Assembly (NCBI GenBank): GCA_038373885.1
Contig: JAWZYV010012250.1
Span: 62,001 to 126,000, forward strand
Direction of reading: 5' to 3'
DNA from: Cheiracanthium punctorium
Taxonomy: Eukaryota; Arthropoda; Arachnida; Araneae; Cheiracanthiidae
Length of the DNA: 64,000 nt
A model generated the notes under the pieces. That model had not been told where the DNA came from, did not search any database, and worked only from the letters and a program-made list of their open reading frames with translations. The translations under genes were made by a program, and so were the position numbers. Below, one piece after another: positions 35,946 to 47,700 of the stretch (its first letter is position 1; every line of letters starts with the position of its first letter).

Positions 35946-36590
35946 CTTTCCGAACATGTACCATGTAAGGAAAGTATTGTAATCATGAAAAAATTCCACT
36001 TCGAGATTTTGGTGTATTCATGTTTTGAGGTCGTCTGAATTCATTTATGCTATTTTTACGAGATGTATGTATGTATGTGTGTGTGTGTGTGTGTGTTAGT
36101 CTATGTGAGTGAATACGATAGCTCCTAAACGGGGCGTTTGATTGAGCTCAAATTGGGTACATATGTTATAAACCACTGTCGTGAGGCCAGTATTGATTTT
36201 GATATGTATAGGACTTATAATTTTTCTACAGGGCTACGACAAAGATTTCTTTTACATTAAGGCCTATGGGAGGAAATTCTTGAAAGTGCACTAGCATTTA
36301 AACGGGGCATTCGATTGAGCTCAAATTGGGTACATATGTTATAAACCACCATCGTAAGACCAGTATTCATTTTGATGTGTATAAAACTTAATAGTTTTTC
36401 TACAGGGCTACGACAAAGATTTCTTTTACATTATGGCCTATGGGGGGGAAATTCTTGAAAGTGCGCTAGCGTTTAAACGGTACATTTGATTGAGCTCAAA
36501 TTGAAAAACTGAGAATTTTTGCTGAATTATTCATCGATTAAAATTTATTTAAATGCTTTGTAATGATCTTAATCATAAGTGTTTGGAAAG
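35946..36590 (+). mobile_element. CTTTCCGAACA MITE with 173-bp repeats (copy B)
   Basis: Starts after TA (35944-35945) with CTTTCCGAACATGTACC and ends ..GTGTTTGGAAAG. Reversed, that end is CTTTCCAAACACTTATG, matching the other terminus of copy A. It contains about two and a half 173-175 bp units and a (TG)n tract at 36076-36095. The right flank is TC, not TA, so one target copy has mutated. Confidence 0.78.
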
Positions 36591-37503
36591 TCGAGTGGAG
36601 TCACTCGAGATTTTTTATATTTTTATACCTAATTATGAAAATTTTCAAGTGGATCATATAAGTGGCAGGTGTTATTGCGCTTTCGTGCTTTTTAATCTTT
36701 TTGAACTTTTTTATCTTTTCAGAGTAATAGCAGTAAAATATTTATAATAGTTGCCTGGAATATTTACAGAGTAAGTCAGGGATCAGCGTAACTATATAGT
36801 GGGATTTTCATTATTTTGTACACCCACTCAAAAATGTATTCAAGTAAGAGTCAAACTTTCTACGTCTGTTTCATATCTTAAAAATTATTTAATGTAAAAT
36901 ATGAATAATTTATGTATAATTATAATTTTTCGTATTTCAGTCGAATCGTGTGTTTTCTTAAAATTTAATATATTCTCAAATCTAAATTAGGTAATTTGGC
37001 TTTTATTCGAATACTTTTTTTGGGAGGGTGTACTACCGACTCCCGTATTGCAGGGGTCGCAGGAGTTCACAATATGCAACTGAGTGTAAACATGAGCTCT
37101 AGAGATTTGTAGGACTCCTGCACTTTTTTTGCTAGAAATTAAGCCCTGCTTAAAATCAATGTGGAAGGTTTGCTTCATATGTTCAATCCGTTACAGTCAC
37201 CGAGCAACTTGAATTTAAATTGTTTTTTGATATTCAAAGCTCAGGGTTTCTCCCAAAGAAATACAATCCTACTAATATTATAAATGTCAATGTTTGTATG
37301 TATGTTTATTACTAAGACAAGTTAAAGTCCTGGATTAACATATAAGCTAATTTATCGCGCAAAAAAAAAAAAAAAAAAAAACCACTGTTCCTATAATATA
37401 CAAAAAACCCTATATTTTATCAAAAAATAAAATATACAATGGAGTTTTAATTTTACAGGGCAGTCAACAGATGGCGCAAACTTATAGAATACACAGTTTT
37501 TAA
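36591..37503. other. Intergenic, no gene recognised
   Basis: No supported gene or complete element. An A run lies near 37362-37380. Confidence 0.45.
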
Positions 37504-37734
37504 CCCCTTAACTGTCGCAGGCATATATATACACTTTGTGCAATCGATGCTTTAAGTGGCCCGGGGTATATATATACGCCGTTCTCAAATAATATCCTCA
37601 GTATTTTGTTGGTAGTAGTATAAACACTTTCAATTTTTGACATGCGATAGCTTCAATTTGAACAGAGGTTTGCAAAATGTACACTCATTTCTTTGAATTG
37701 GGGAGGGGGGTTTCTAGAGGTGGCAGTTAAGGGG
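37504..37734. mobile_element. piggyBac-type MITE with TTAA duplication
   Basis: TTAA at 37500-37503 and 37735-37738. Ends CCCCTTAACTGTCGC and, reversed, CCCCTTAACTGCCACC: 11 bp perfect. 231 bp, with two tatatata blocks inside. Intergenic, between the two gene 3' ends. Confidence 0.87.
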
Positions 37735-38266
37735 TTAATAAATAAATTCATTTTATCGTACGCTGTGCCTGATAAAGAATACATAACATCCAAACATGAG
37801 TTATTTGTGAGTCTATGTAATCCCTACCAATTATGAGTCTATGTAATCCCTATACATACTAGATAGATCATAGAGCGAGACACTTCTGAACCCACTTATC
37901 CAATTTTTAGATCTCTCCTCTATAATATGGTGTTTGTAACCCGATGGAAATATCTGTAAATCGTTGCGTACGCTAGCAGGTAGACTCACAAACGGTCATT
38001 CTAGGGCTCCAAGAATCGTACGGTCATTTCTTGTTGCCCAAACTAGTCATTCTGCCTTGATTCGCCAGAATGCTACGGTCTAGAAATTCTCTACCCTTTC
38101 GTCGTCTCTGTACCAGTTGTGTGTGTCACCTAACACGCATCATTCTACGATCTGTTCTTGCAGTTTTGGGGCCCAGAAAACAGCCATCTATTCGTTCTAG
38201 CTGAGAGCGGTGTTTTTTTTTTTTTCTCCGTGCAGCATGATTATATTGACACCAGACATTCATTAT

Positions 38267-38286
38267 TTTATTTACAATGCTTTATT
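38267..38286 (-). terminator. Candidate poly(A) signals of the transporter gene
   Basis: On the - strand AATAAA occurs at 38281-38286 and again at 38267-38272, about 250 nt after the transporter stop codon. Suitable for 3' end formation, but not proven. Confidence 0.45.
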
Positions 38287-38536
38287 AAAAACTTTTTTTA
38301 GTTTAATATTTTTTTTAGAGAATAATTTAAGCAGAGAGAGAAAAAGGATTTTTTTTTTTTTTAAGAAACAAAGCATTTCTAGAAACTAAAGTAGGAACAT
38401 TTCTTGATTTGACTGGGGGGCGGGTCAGCTGCCCTGCCTGCAAGCCATTGCCTTAGTCAGAATCTGGTTTTTTTTTTTTTTGTCGGATTGCTTTAGATAG
38501 CTGTGTTTTCCTTTGAAGAATGCATCCCAGCTGACT

Positions 38537-38719
38537 CTATCCCAGTTGTTTCTTGAGCAGTGAGCCGCTGCCCTTCATCGCGAATTCGTTCTCTCCTTCC
38601 TCGAGGCTATCGGGCAGCTTGCGTCCGTTGGTCTCCGGCAGCCAGAGGGAAAAAATCCCACTGGACACGGCCAGCACACTAAGAAGAATGTTTGGAACAA
38701 CGGGGTCGGTAGCCTTCCC
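38537..38719 (-). CDS. Transporter last exon with stop
   Basis: Acceptor tttcag. Encodes GKATDPVVPNILLSVLAVSS then GIFSLWLPETNGRKLPDSLE, ending ..LLKKQLG and TAG. The LPET.G..LP..LEE block closes the MFS fold in this family. The hydrophilic tail is short. Confidence 0.94.
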   Translation of the reverse strand, partial: GKATDPVVPNILLSVLAVSSGIFSLWLPETNGRKLPDSLEEGENEFAMKGSGSLLKKQLG

Positions 38720-41700
38720 CTGAAATAAAGGGCAGAAACTGTATCACTTCAGCAATTCTATACTTTTGAAACTATAGTAATTAAGTTGACTGGATAAATA
38801 AAGGGACATTGGTGAGTATGGATTTCACGCCATTAATTAACCCGGTGACCTCGCTGTGAGGACACAGCTCTCATATTTTGGCTGTTTTGATTCACGAAGA
38901 ATACATTTCATTTCAATTAAATACTTAAGGAGGACATCCAGATAGACTGCCCAATGTCGAAAAAGTGCAGCCGTTGCCATCACAAGATTTAACTTCCAGC
39001 AAGAGGGCGGTCGACGGAATCGCCCAGTGCTTGCCACAGAGCTCAAGAACATTTTTGGACACAGCTGGGGCATGCACTGGGCGATTCGATCAACTGCCAA
39101 TCTTGCTGGTAGTTAAATCGTGCGATGGAACGACTGCAATTTTTCGACATTGGGAAAATGGTTGCTCTTCAAAGGGTTAAAGGATATCGAACTGTAGATG
39201 AGGAGTTCTATTTCGAATACGTCAATGTCTGTTTAAATTTCTCTCCCTCAACCCCCCCTTTTTTTATTACATAAAGATTTCATAACACAAAAAGAAAATA
39301 TTCCAACCTTTGACTTTTGACACAAAAACGCTTTTGGCATCGAACCGCGACGCCATCTAGTTTCCTCGCTGGATCTAAGCGAATTCCCATTGGCTGGCAC
39401 ATGACGGAAAAGGCGGACAGAAAAAGAAAAGCTCAACATTTTCAATTCCGTTTTTCAACCGCTATTCTGCAGAAATGAAACTGGAAAAATCGGAAGTTTG
39501 CTCGATTTTCTGTTTCGGTTGCGTTTTCAGGCATTGTGGAGTCTAGACGTTACAATCTAACCCCAGCTAGAGAAAAAAAAAATATATATATATATAATGA
39601 GTCAAGGGGAATAGATCCCACAACCAGCTATCATTACAGGCAGTCTTCCGGCCTCAGATGAAAGCGACAATATATATATATATATATATATATACGGAAA
39701 ACAGGAAATAAGATTAAAAAATGTGTAATACTTCTTTAAGTATTACAAATTCTTTAATTTTCTTAATCATTCGTTAATCTTCGTAAATAAAATTATACAA
39801 ACTTCAATAAACAAACGAGGTAATGAAAAATTTAACGTTTTTATCGGAAAATATCGTCGGAAAGATTCAAGATTAGATAAAATACAATAAATAATAAAGA
39901 AAACTGCAGGGAGTCTATAGAACATGTACATAGAAACATATAGAACATGTATACAGAGTATATATGTAAGTCAACAGCTCAGGAAGAACAGCTTCTAAGT
40001 GCTATCACTTTTGAATATCATGGTAGACAGCTGAAGTTTGAAGGTCCTACGTTCGGGTCTGCCGCGCGGCTGTCGATCTAACGGTCTAGAGCTTTGTTCG
40101 GTTTTCTCCAGATGTAACGCGAAAGCGCGTTAGAATCCCATAAAAAGTCCAATGACCAAGGCATCCCTCCCGTAAGCAGCGTTGGCTTGCCATAACACAA
40201 AACAAAACAAATACTCTCAAATGGGAAAAAGTTGGAGCATACCAATTCCCTGGAAAAGGGTGCCACTGCTGAACCAATTCTGGCCACTGTTGAGCAAGAG
40301 CCTATTGCTGCACTCCTCACCATAGTAGGGAACATTTCTCCAGTGTACAAGTAGAGAAGGCCAAAAGATGCCGTCACAAAGAACTTGCCTGCCTGTGGCA
40401 AGCCACTACTTAGCCAGGATATATCTAATAGAAGGGAAAAGGAGAGAAAAATCTTACTCATGAACCCACACACACAGTTACAATGCTTGTTCGGTTTTTT
40501 ACTTCAGATAATCATTTTAAAACTAAGAAAAGTTTAGCAAATCTATTTTCAAAAGGTTTAGTAAAATAAGTTTTAAAGGTGTAGTAAATTTTGTAAATTC
40601 AAAATTTAACAAAGCTGAATTAGTAACTACCTTAAAATTATATAAATATGGCAAGTATACTTGAGTAATCTGTAACTATCATAGCTTCGAAACGCTTCAT
40701 AACATCTTTATGAAAATGTTTATGAATATCTTAGACATGTAAAAATTTAAAATTTCCTAAAAAAAATCTATGAAAGAAAAATATATTAAAGATTCGATCG
40801 TTTAAAAAAAATTCTTTAATCTGTGAATAATTATGTTAGGCGAAACAATAACCATTCAAAATTACCGTAGGTTAAATGGGAAGTTACTTGATCTGTGTGA
40901 ATTATAAAATGCCGTCTTGGTATAGTAAAAGATAGACACAATTTGAGAATTATTCCAGCTTCTACAATAAAATTTGCTCTTTCGCTTTATCTAGTTTAAA
41001 AAACTCTGATGAAAGTGCTTTACCTTAATTCTTCCACATCAATTGAAACATAAAGCATGCCTTTAAAATATCTCAAAAGATTAGCTCGCTCAAAACCCTG
41101 TTAGTACGTTCAATTGTTGCCGTACTTAATAGCTAATATTTTCATTGTTCTTTCACGGTAAATCCAAAACAAAATCCTTTATAAACAAGCACATTAATCC
41201 GTTTTTATAGCTTTTAAATAGACATCAGAATTAATACAGTAAAGCTCTGGTTATGCGCTTTAAGGGACTAGGGGGTAAAACGTATAAACGGAATTCTCAA
41301 AGTAAGTACATTTTCGTCATAACAAACAATAAAAAGCGAGATTTTAATTAAAATACTGCATAGTATATTACTGCATGAAAATAAATTACACAATAGGTAT
41401 GTAATACTAAGTTTTATTCTGAATTTAATGTACAGCTGGTACTTATATACATATTCATTCCGCATGTACAAAATATTTTGTAATTTTCGTCTGTATGGCT
41501 GTGTGAGAATGCATAGAAACAAGTTCATTGTACATAGTTAAAAGTGGCTGTTTAACATTATCGTATAATTCGACGGATACTAGATATTCATGCGTAAAGA
41601 TAAAACCTGCCAAAGCTTGTTGAAAATTTGCATCACAGTGTTTCTAACCTCTTCATTTCTAAAAAAACGTATAAATGAAAAAAACGTAAAAAAATTTTCG

Positions 41701-44700
41701 ATTTCAGAAAAGAAATTATTTAACATTAAATTCCTATGTATTTATGCGGGACGCATATTACCAACCAAACCTTACATTCATTCGGAACCGCACTTTTCCT
41801 TCCGAACACACAACCCGGAATCGAGATCCCTGATTGGTTAGCTCACTGACGTCATGCCTGCCCACCGAATTTGAAAACTGGCGAGTCTGTACAGCAAATG
41901 ATGAATTATGAATTAAAATGTTTAATTATGATGAGATGAAATACCAGTGAAATAAACATATAGGCAGCTTGATGTAGTTTTAGATGATACGCAATAAAAG
42001 AACATACAATTTAAATTACGAGTACATTACGAATCTTATTTTAAACCATATTTTCCACTGGTGCTGCCATCTGTTATTCTACAAGTCGAATTATATGATA
42101 CGTTAATAAAAAAGAATCCCTAGGCTGTTTTCAATGTGTGTCTATAATTATAAGCTTTAATTTAATTAAATTTATTATAAACTGAAATGATTCGTATAAT
42201 ACAATTATTCAAGATTTATTTAGTACAATTTTTTTTTCCATAAAAATAAAAGAAAATATTTTTTGAAAAATTATGAAAATCATTTCTTGAATAATGGTAT
42301 GTACTCTAAATATTAATAAATGACTTAGAACAACTGAGGGCATGAAGTTACAATTCGAAGCATGAGATTTAATTAATTAATAAAAAAAGGAATTTAAATA
42401 ATTCATTGCCATTTTTGTTCGCAGTTATTTAGTTGTAGTGTGGATACTTTTAAAATTTTACAATTTAAAAAAATATTTAACCACCGTGTGTGTATTAAGT
42501 ATAATGTTCAATTTCAAGTATATTTCACTGATTGAATTGTTTTAATTTACATTGCGAATTTTTTAAAATTTAAATTCAGGTTTTTTGTTTTTGATTTAAA
42601 TAGGTTCTTTACATAATTTCATGTATTCCAGGATGTTTTTGTTTTTTCTTGAACTTGAGGATATGTAATTTAATTCTTTGTTTTTGAATCATGGATTACG
42701 ATTTTATTAAAAACCTTTTTAACTTTAATGCTTTTTTTTCACTTATTGCTGAAGGTGTTGGATAACACTTTAAAAGCACTTTAAGCCTCATTTTGTGCCT
42801 AAAAGCTGACCCAACTTTTTTATATAAATTAAATTTCTCTCCTTGTATCTCTTTTTCACTGTTGATTAGGGATTATTCCTGATATTTTTCTAATATGCAT
42901 TTGTCCGTATTTCTATAATTTTGATGGATATGTTGATTCTAGTACATAAATTATTCTATGTATATATTTATTTATAGTTATTTTTTTTATTAACGTACCA
43001 TATAATTCTACTTATATAATAACAGATGGCAGCACCAGTGGAAAATATGGTTTAAAATAAGATTCGTAATGTACTCGTAATTGTATATTCTTTTATTGCG
43101 TATCATCTGAAACTACTTCAAGTTGCCTATATGTTAATTTCGCTGGTATTTCATCTCATGATGATTAATCATTTTAATTCATAATTCATCATTTGTCGTA
43201 ATCATTTTAATTCATCATTTGCCGTACAGACTCACCAGTTTTCAAATTCGGTGGGCAGGCATGACGTCAGTGAGCTAACCAATCAGGGATCTCAATTCCG
43301 GGTTGTGTGTTCGGAAGGAAAAGTGCGGTTCCGAATGAATGTAAGGTTTGGTAATATGCCGCCGGCATCATTCAGAAAAACGTATAAAGGATAAAAACGT
43401 ATAAACGAGAAACTTATAAACGGTGCTTCACTGTACTTGTTTCGCAAAGATACGAATAACTGTAGAAGCAGGGCTGGGAAGTAGCGCGCTACTTGTAGCG
43501 AAACTACAGTAGCCGCTACTTTTTTTTGTAGTTTGTAGTGTAGCGCGCTACTTTTTTTAAAAAGTAGTGTAGCGTGTAGCGCGCTACAAAAAAACAGTAG
43601 TTTGTAGCGATTTTTGGAAGCTACTTTTGCCGTGTCATCATTTCCGGCGATTGATCCCGTGGTGCAATTTCTCTCTCTTCTGACTCCAAGCATAACTAGT
43701 GCGTTTCAGTACGCTATAATGGGAACCCAATATATTTTTCAGAATCTTGAAGACGCACTGGGGAGAAAAGTGGCTCCACTGAGCGGTGGGCGTGCTTTTG
43801 TGGTTTCACGCGTTATCCTTTGGCGGTGGTCATTAAAAGTCAATAAATTCTTCGACCCTGCACTGTATCCCCCCTTGTACAATGCCTTGACCATTAAAAA
43901 AAAACCCCGCTGCGTCCGGAAAAAGATGCAACTGGAAATCGGCCTTGATGCTTGAAAGACACCCAATCACTCCCCCTCCCCCCCTCCCAGGGGACACACG
44001 CACACGAGGGGGGGGGGGTTGCTTTGCCTGAAGCGGAAGCCTGACATTGTGCATCTTTTTTCTTTTTATCGTTCTCAGTATTATTTGTAGAATCACCAAT
44101 CTGCCATAAAGAGGAAAAAAAGGAAGTCCAAAGTTGAACAGAGGTTATTTTGATGGGGCCTCGAGAGTCTCATTATCACACAGGCGTGTGGGCCCGTGAG
44201 CCCCTGAAAAATAAAGGCCTCGCAAATCTCTCCATTTATTGTATATTAAATTTATATATGCTGCAATAATAATTTTCATTAAGCTAAATTTCCTTTATCT
44301 ATATCATAATTGTGTAACAATAAAAAGGCTTAGAGACTTATTTTCTGTTCTTCTTTCTAACACAATGATAATGGTTTCTAAGACTAGATCAATAAAATAG
44401 AAATTAAAGGCGTTATTGAAAATTTATATCTATTAGTTAGCATTTTTTTAAATATTATGATGAAGAAAAGAAAATGGTATATGAGCGCTAAATGGTATAT
44501 GAAAGCTACCTAGTTGCATTTTTAAAAAATAGGAGGGGGCGCAAAATCTTCAGTTGTCAGGTGGAAACGAGATTTAGTCATTTGCTGTGGGACAGAGAAA
44601 CTGTTCTCTCAGCTTGTTTCCATCCCAGATTCAAACTATTCTGGATTGAGGAGGAGAGGAAGACCGAAGCCAAAAAAAATGGATGGAGGAATACCTCCAG

Positions 44701-47700
44701 AATATGTTTCCGACAACTTCAGATATCAGTATCGAGGATCAGCCCATGGATGATGACTTTTCTGGTTTTTTTAATTTCTCTTTCGCATGCACTCGAAATA
44801 GTTACGAGGAAGAACTTACAAGGTTCTTGTCAGAGCCAATTAAACCCCTATCTTCGCTTTCGTACACGTATATGAAAGAAGCCTTCAAAGAAACTAACAC
44901 TGGCGTGCCGTCCAGTGCATCTGTACAAAGATTGTTTTCGATTGCATCGGACGCATTTTCTCTTCGACGATCATGTTTGGCGGATAGCAATTTTGAGATC
45001 CAGCTCTTGTTAAAATTTAATAAACATGTTTTTGAATAAATTTATGTGGTTTTTATTTTATACTAGAGGCATGGCAGTCTTCCATGAATATGTTGAAATT
45101 CTTTCTTTCGTTAAAATTTTAAAGTGTCTATTATATTTAAATTATTAGGTTTTTTGTGTAATAATTTTCAGAATTTAATACGAAAATATGAGAATTTCTA
45201 TTAATAATTAATAGTTTGTAAAATCCTTAGAGACTTATCTCTCTCTTAGCCTTAAAATAACAATATAATTCTATAAAATTCTTTTATACCTAACACAAAG
45301 TTGTGTTGATGATAATAACTTTTAAAATTTCTTTAACATATATAGAGGATTTTTTTAATGCAATGTTTTAAATAGATATATCATGAATTTAATTAGTAAT
45401 TGTTTTCATTATTTTATAATATGCATATCATATGTGATGTTTTCAATTAAAACAATTATACAATATTACATGGTTCACACGGTCATTCGTCATAAATCAC
45501 TAATTTGGTAAGTCATGAAAAAAGGCTTTTATACTCATTAATTTTGATTTGTGCTCAAGAAACTAGAATGTTTGTACAACATGAAAGGGGTCTCAAAACG
45601 GGCCTTTTTTTTCCCGTTCAGACATCCATTTTATTATTATATTTTTAAAAACTTTTTTAGTTCTTATGATTTTTCTCATGCTTTCAGAGCTCACTTTCCC
45701 AATTTATTTTTATCATAGAGGTATTAAAACTTAATTAGTTTCAGCAATACTTCAATAATTAGCAGTAGTTGCCAGTAGCGTATATATAGGCTTCCATTTC
45801 GGGGGGAGGGGGACGATTCGGTATTTTAAACTTTATTGTTCTAAAGTTAAAAGAAATGTTTCAAAATAGCTCCTTTTTAATAATTGCTTTACATTTTCGG
45901 AGGGGGCCCGCCTCCCCCTGCTCAAATACTCGCCTGGTAGTTGTTTATTAGAGCAATAGTTTTTTCTAATTAAAGGCGAAAAGGTGCCCGGGGTCTTTCG
46001 TGCGTCCACCAAATCTGCGGCGCTCAACGCTCCAAGGAAACCACCTTTTAATAAACGCGTTCTTTGGACGCGAGAGACACCCGCTGAGGTCATTAATCAC
46101 GCTGGACGCGAGTAGAAAACCAAGGCTTTCGATATCGATAGTTTTCTCTAATTAGTATATAAATATCCTTAAATATGAATGTAATGCAAATTGAATCTGT
46201 TAGCAAAATTTGTCTCTTAAAAGTAGCGAAAAAGTAGCGAAGTAGCGACTACATTTCAAAAGTAGTGTAGCTAACTACATTTGTCAAAAAGTAGTTGTAG
46301 TTGTAGTTAACTACATTTTTCGAAAAGTAGCGGTAGTTGTAGCGCGCTACAAAAAAAAAAGTAGTTTTTCCCACCACTGTGTAGAAGAATATATATACTA
46401 TGCAGGGTGTCCCCAAAAGGTGATAACGGGCTCTAATTCTCAGAGATAAGTGGTCAGAAGGGAATGCAAGCCCGATCCCGCGGGAACGGGATCCTGCGGG
46501 ATCCCGCACAAATATTTGCGGGACTAGTCCCGCGAGATTAAGACCGTAATCTCGCGGGATTGAAACTGAAAAATAAATTATTTTTATTACAATTTCACGC
46601 CTCTTTCCCGATCTTCAATTGGTCAAAAATTTTTGCATAAGATGAACAATAAGAACCAGTGATCTTGGACGCTCATACCTATTGTCAGGTACACACCTTA
46701 GTCCCCCTCAGCTCCCATATTGTTATAATTACGTACTGGTATAACGCAGAAGGCTTTAACACTCAATATTGTATCTTTCTGGGACAGAACCCTTGACTTG
46801 TCCTCCCCCCTCTATAAACAACCAAACGGCCGCCCATGCCAGAGAAATCTTCTAAAAGGTGAACCTCAGTTAACCACTAAAAAATGTATAGTTCCCTCAG
46901 GATTTCATACAAAGAAAAACAGTCTTGTTAAGCACTTTTGTATTCTCTATCGAAATTAGATGAAGACTAGGAAAACGAGTGGCTCTTTACGTTGTCTTTT
47001 TTACCTTCTTCTTTTTTAGCAACTACGAAATAACAGAATATTATTATGAATATCATGACAGAATTTTCATATTTATGTAGGGTATTGTATTAATTATCAA
47101 ATAAGATAAAGTATTATTGTTAAGTGAAACCTCTTAAAGTTTACAATCTTAAGTTTTTCCTACTTTTCTCCATTGAAATCAATATTTAGTTGAATGAAAT
47201 ATTAATCCCGCGGGAACATCAAATCTCAATCCCGCGAAGCGAAAAACAGTGCGGGATTGCATTCCCTAGTGGTCAGTGTGAATTGAAAAAAATGTTCAAA
47301 ATAAGGTCGGAAATAAGACTCCATTAAGAAAAAATTCCTCTCGTTCATTTACAAAAAGTGACACTTTTTAAATATGTATACGACCCTCGTACAAAAACAT
47401 TGAAAATTAGTAAAATGCGCCCCATACACTCATGAGGAGATGCACCAAATTTGAGCCTTTCATCGTATAACGTTGCAGCGGTATCTTTAAAAAAAGATGA
47501 TGAGGGACTATATACATGATTTTGAATATAAACATTTATTGCTAGAGTGAAAAAAACGACTTTATTTCGTAATTTCTGTACAACCCCTGAGATGCGATCC
47601 TTCGACCTGATTTTTTAATTTCGAGAGCCACGGAAAAGTGGTTTAAGCCAGTGTTATATTTATCTTCATATCACTGACATTTTTTAAGGTATAATTCTCA

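Larger units (their letters stand above)
41237..43433. mobile_element. Non-autonomous Tigger-ended element with internal inverted repeat
   Basis: TA on both sides (41235-41236, 43434-43435). Starts CAGTAAAGCTCTGGTTATGC and ends, reversed, CAGTGAAGCACCGTTTATAA: the same terminus as the 3.4 kb Tigger at 22426. The sub-terminal acgtataaacg words also recur at both ends. No transposase frame; 2.2 kb. The inside is dominated by a ~345-bp inverted repeat. Confidence 0.82.
43469..46379 (+). mobile_element. hAT element, 2.9 kb, 8-bp duplication TGTAGAAG
   Basis: TGTAGAAG at 43461-43468 and 46380-46387. Ends CAGGGCTGGGAAG and, reversed, CAGTGGTGGGAAA. Both ends are crowded with gtagcg words, including the perfect palindrome GTAGCGCGCTAC at ~43482, ~43536, ~43577 and ~46339. 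It contains a broken hAT transposase and a nested 164-bp hAT MITE, and starts only ~28 bp after the Tigger-ended element. In the transporter intron between exons 5 and 6. Confidence 0.9.

Noticed and set aside
43292..43955. Overlapping ORFs of 113-133 residues on both strands
   Set aside because: They lie across the end of the Tigger-ended element and the start of the hAT element and have no conserved motifs. The GC-rich end sequence simply lacks stops.
45833..46093. 86-residue ORF on the - strand
   Set aside because: It begins inside the nested hAT MITE and has no recognisable motif.
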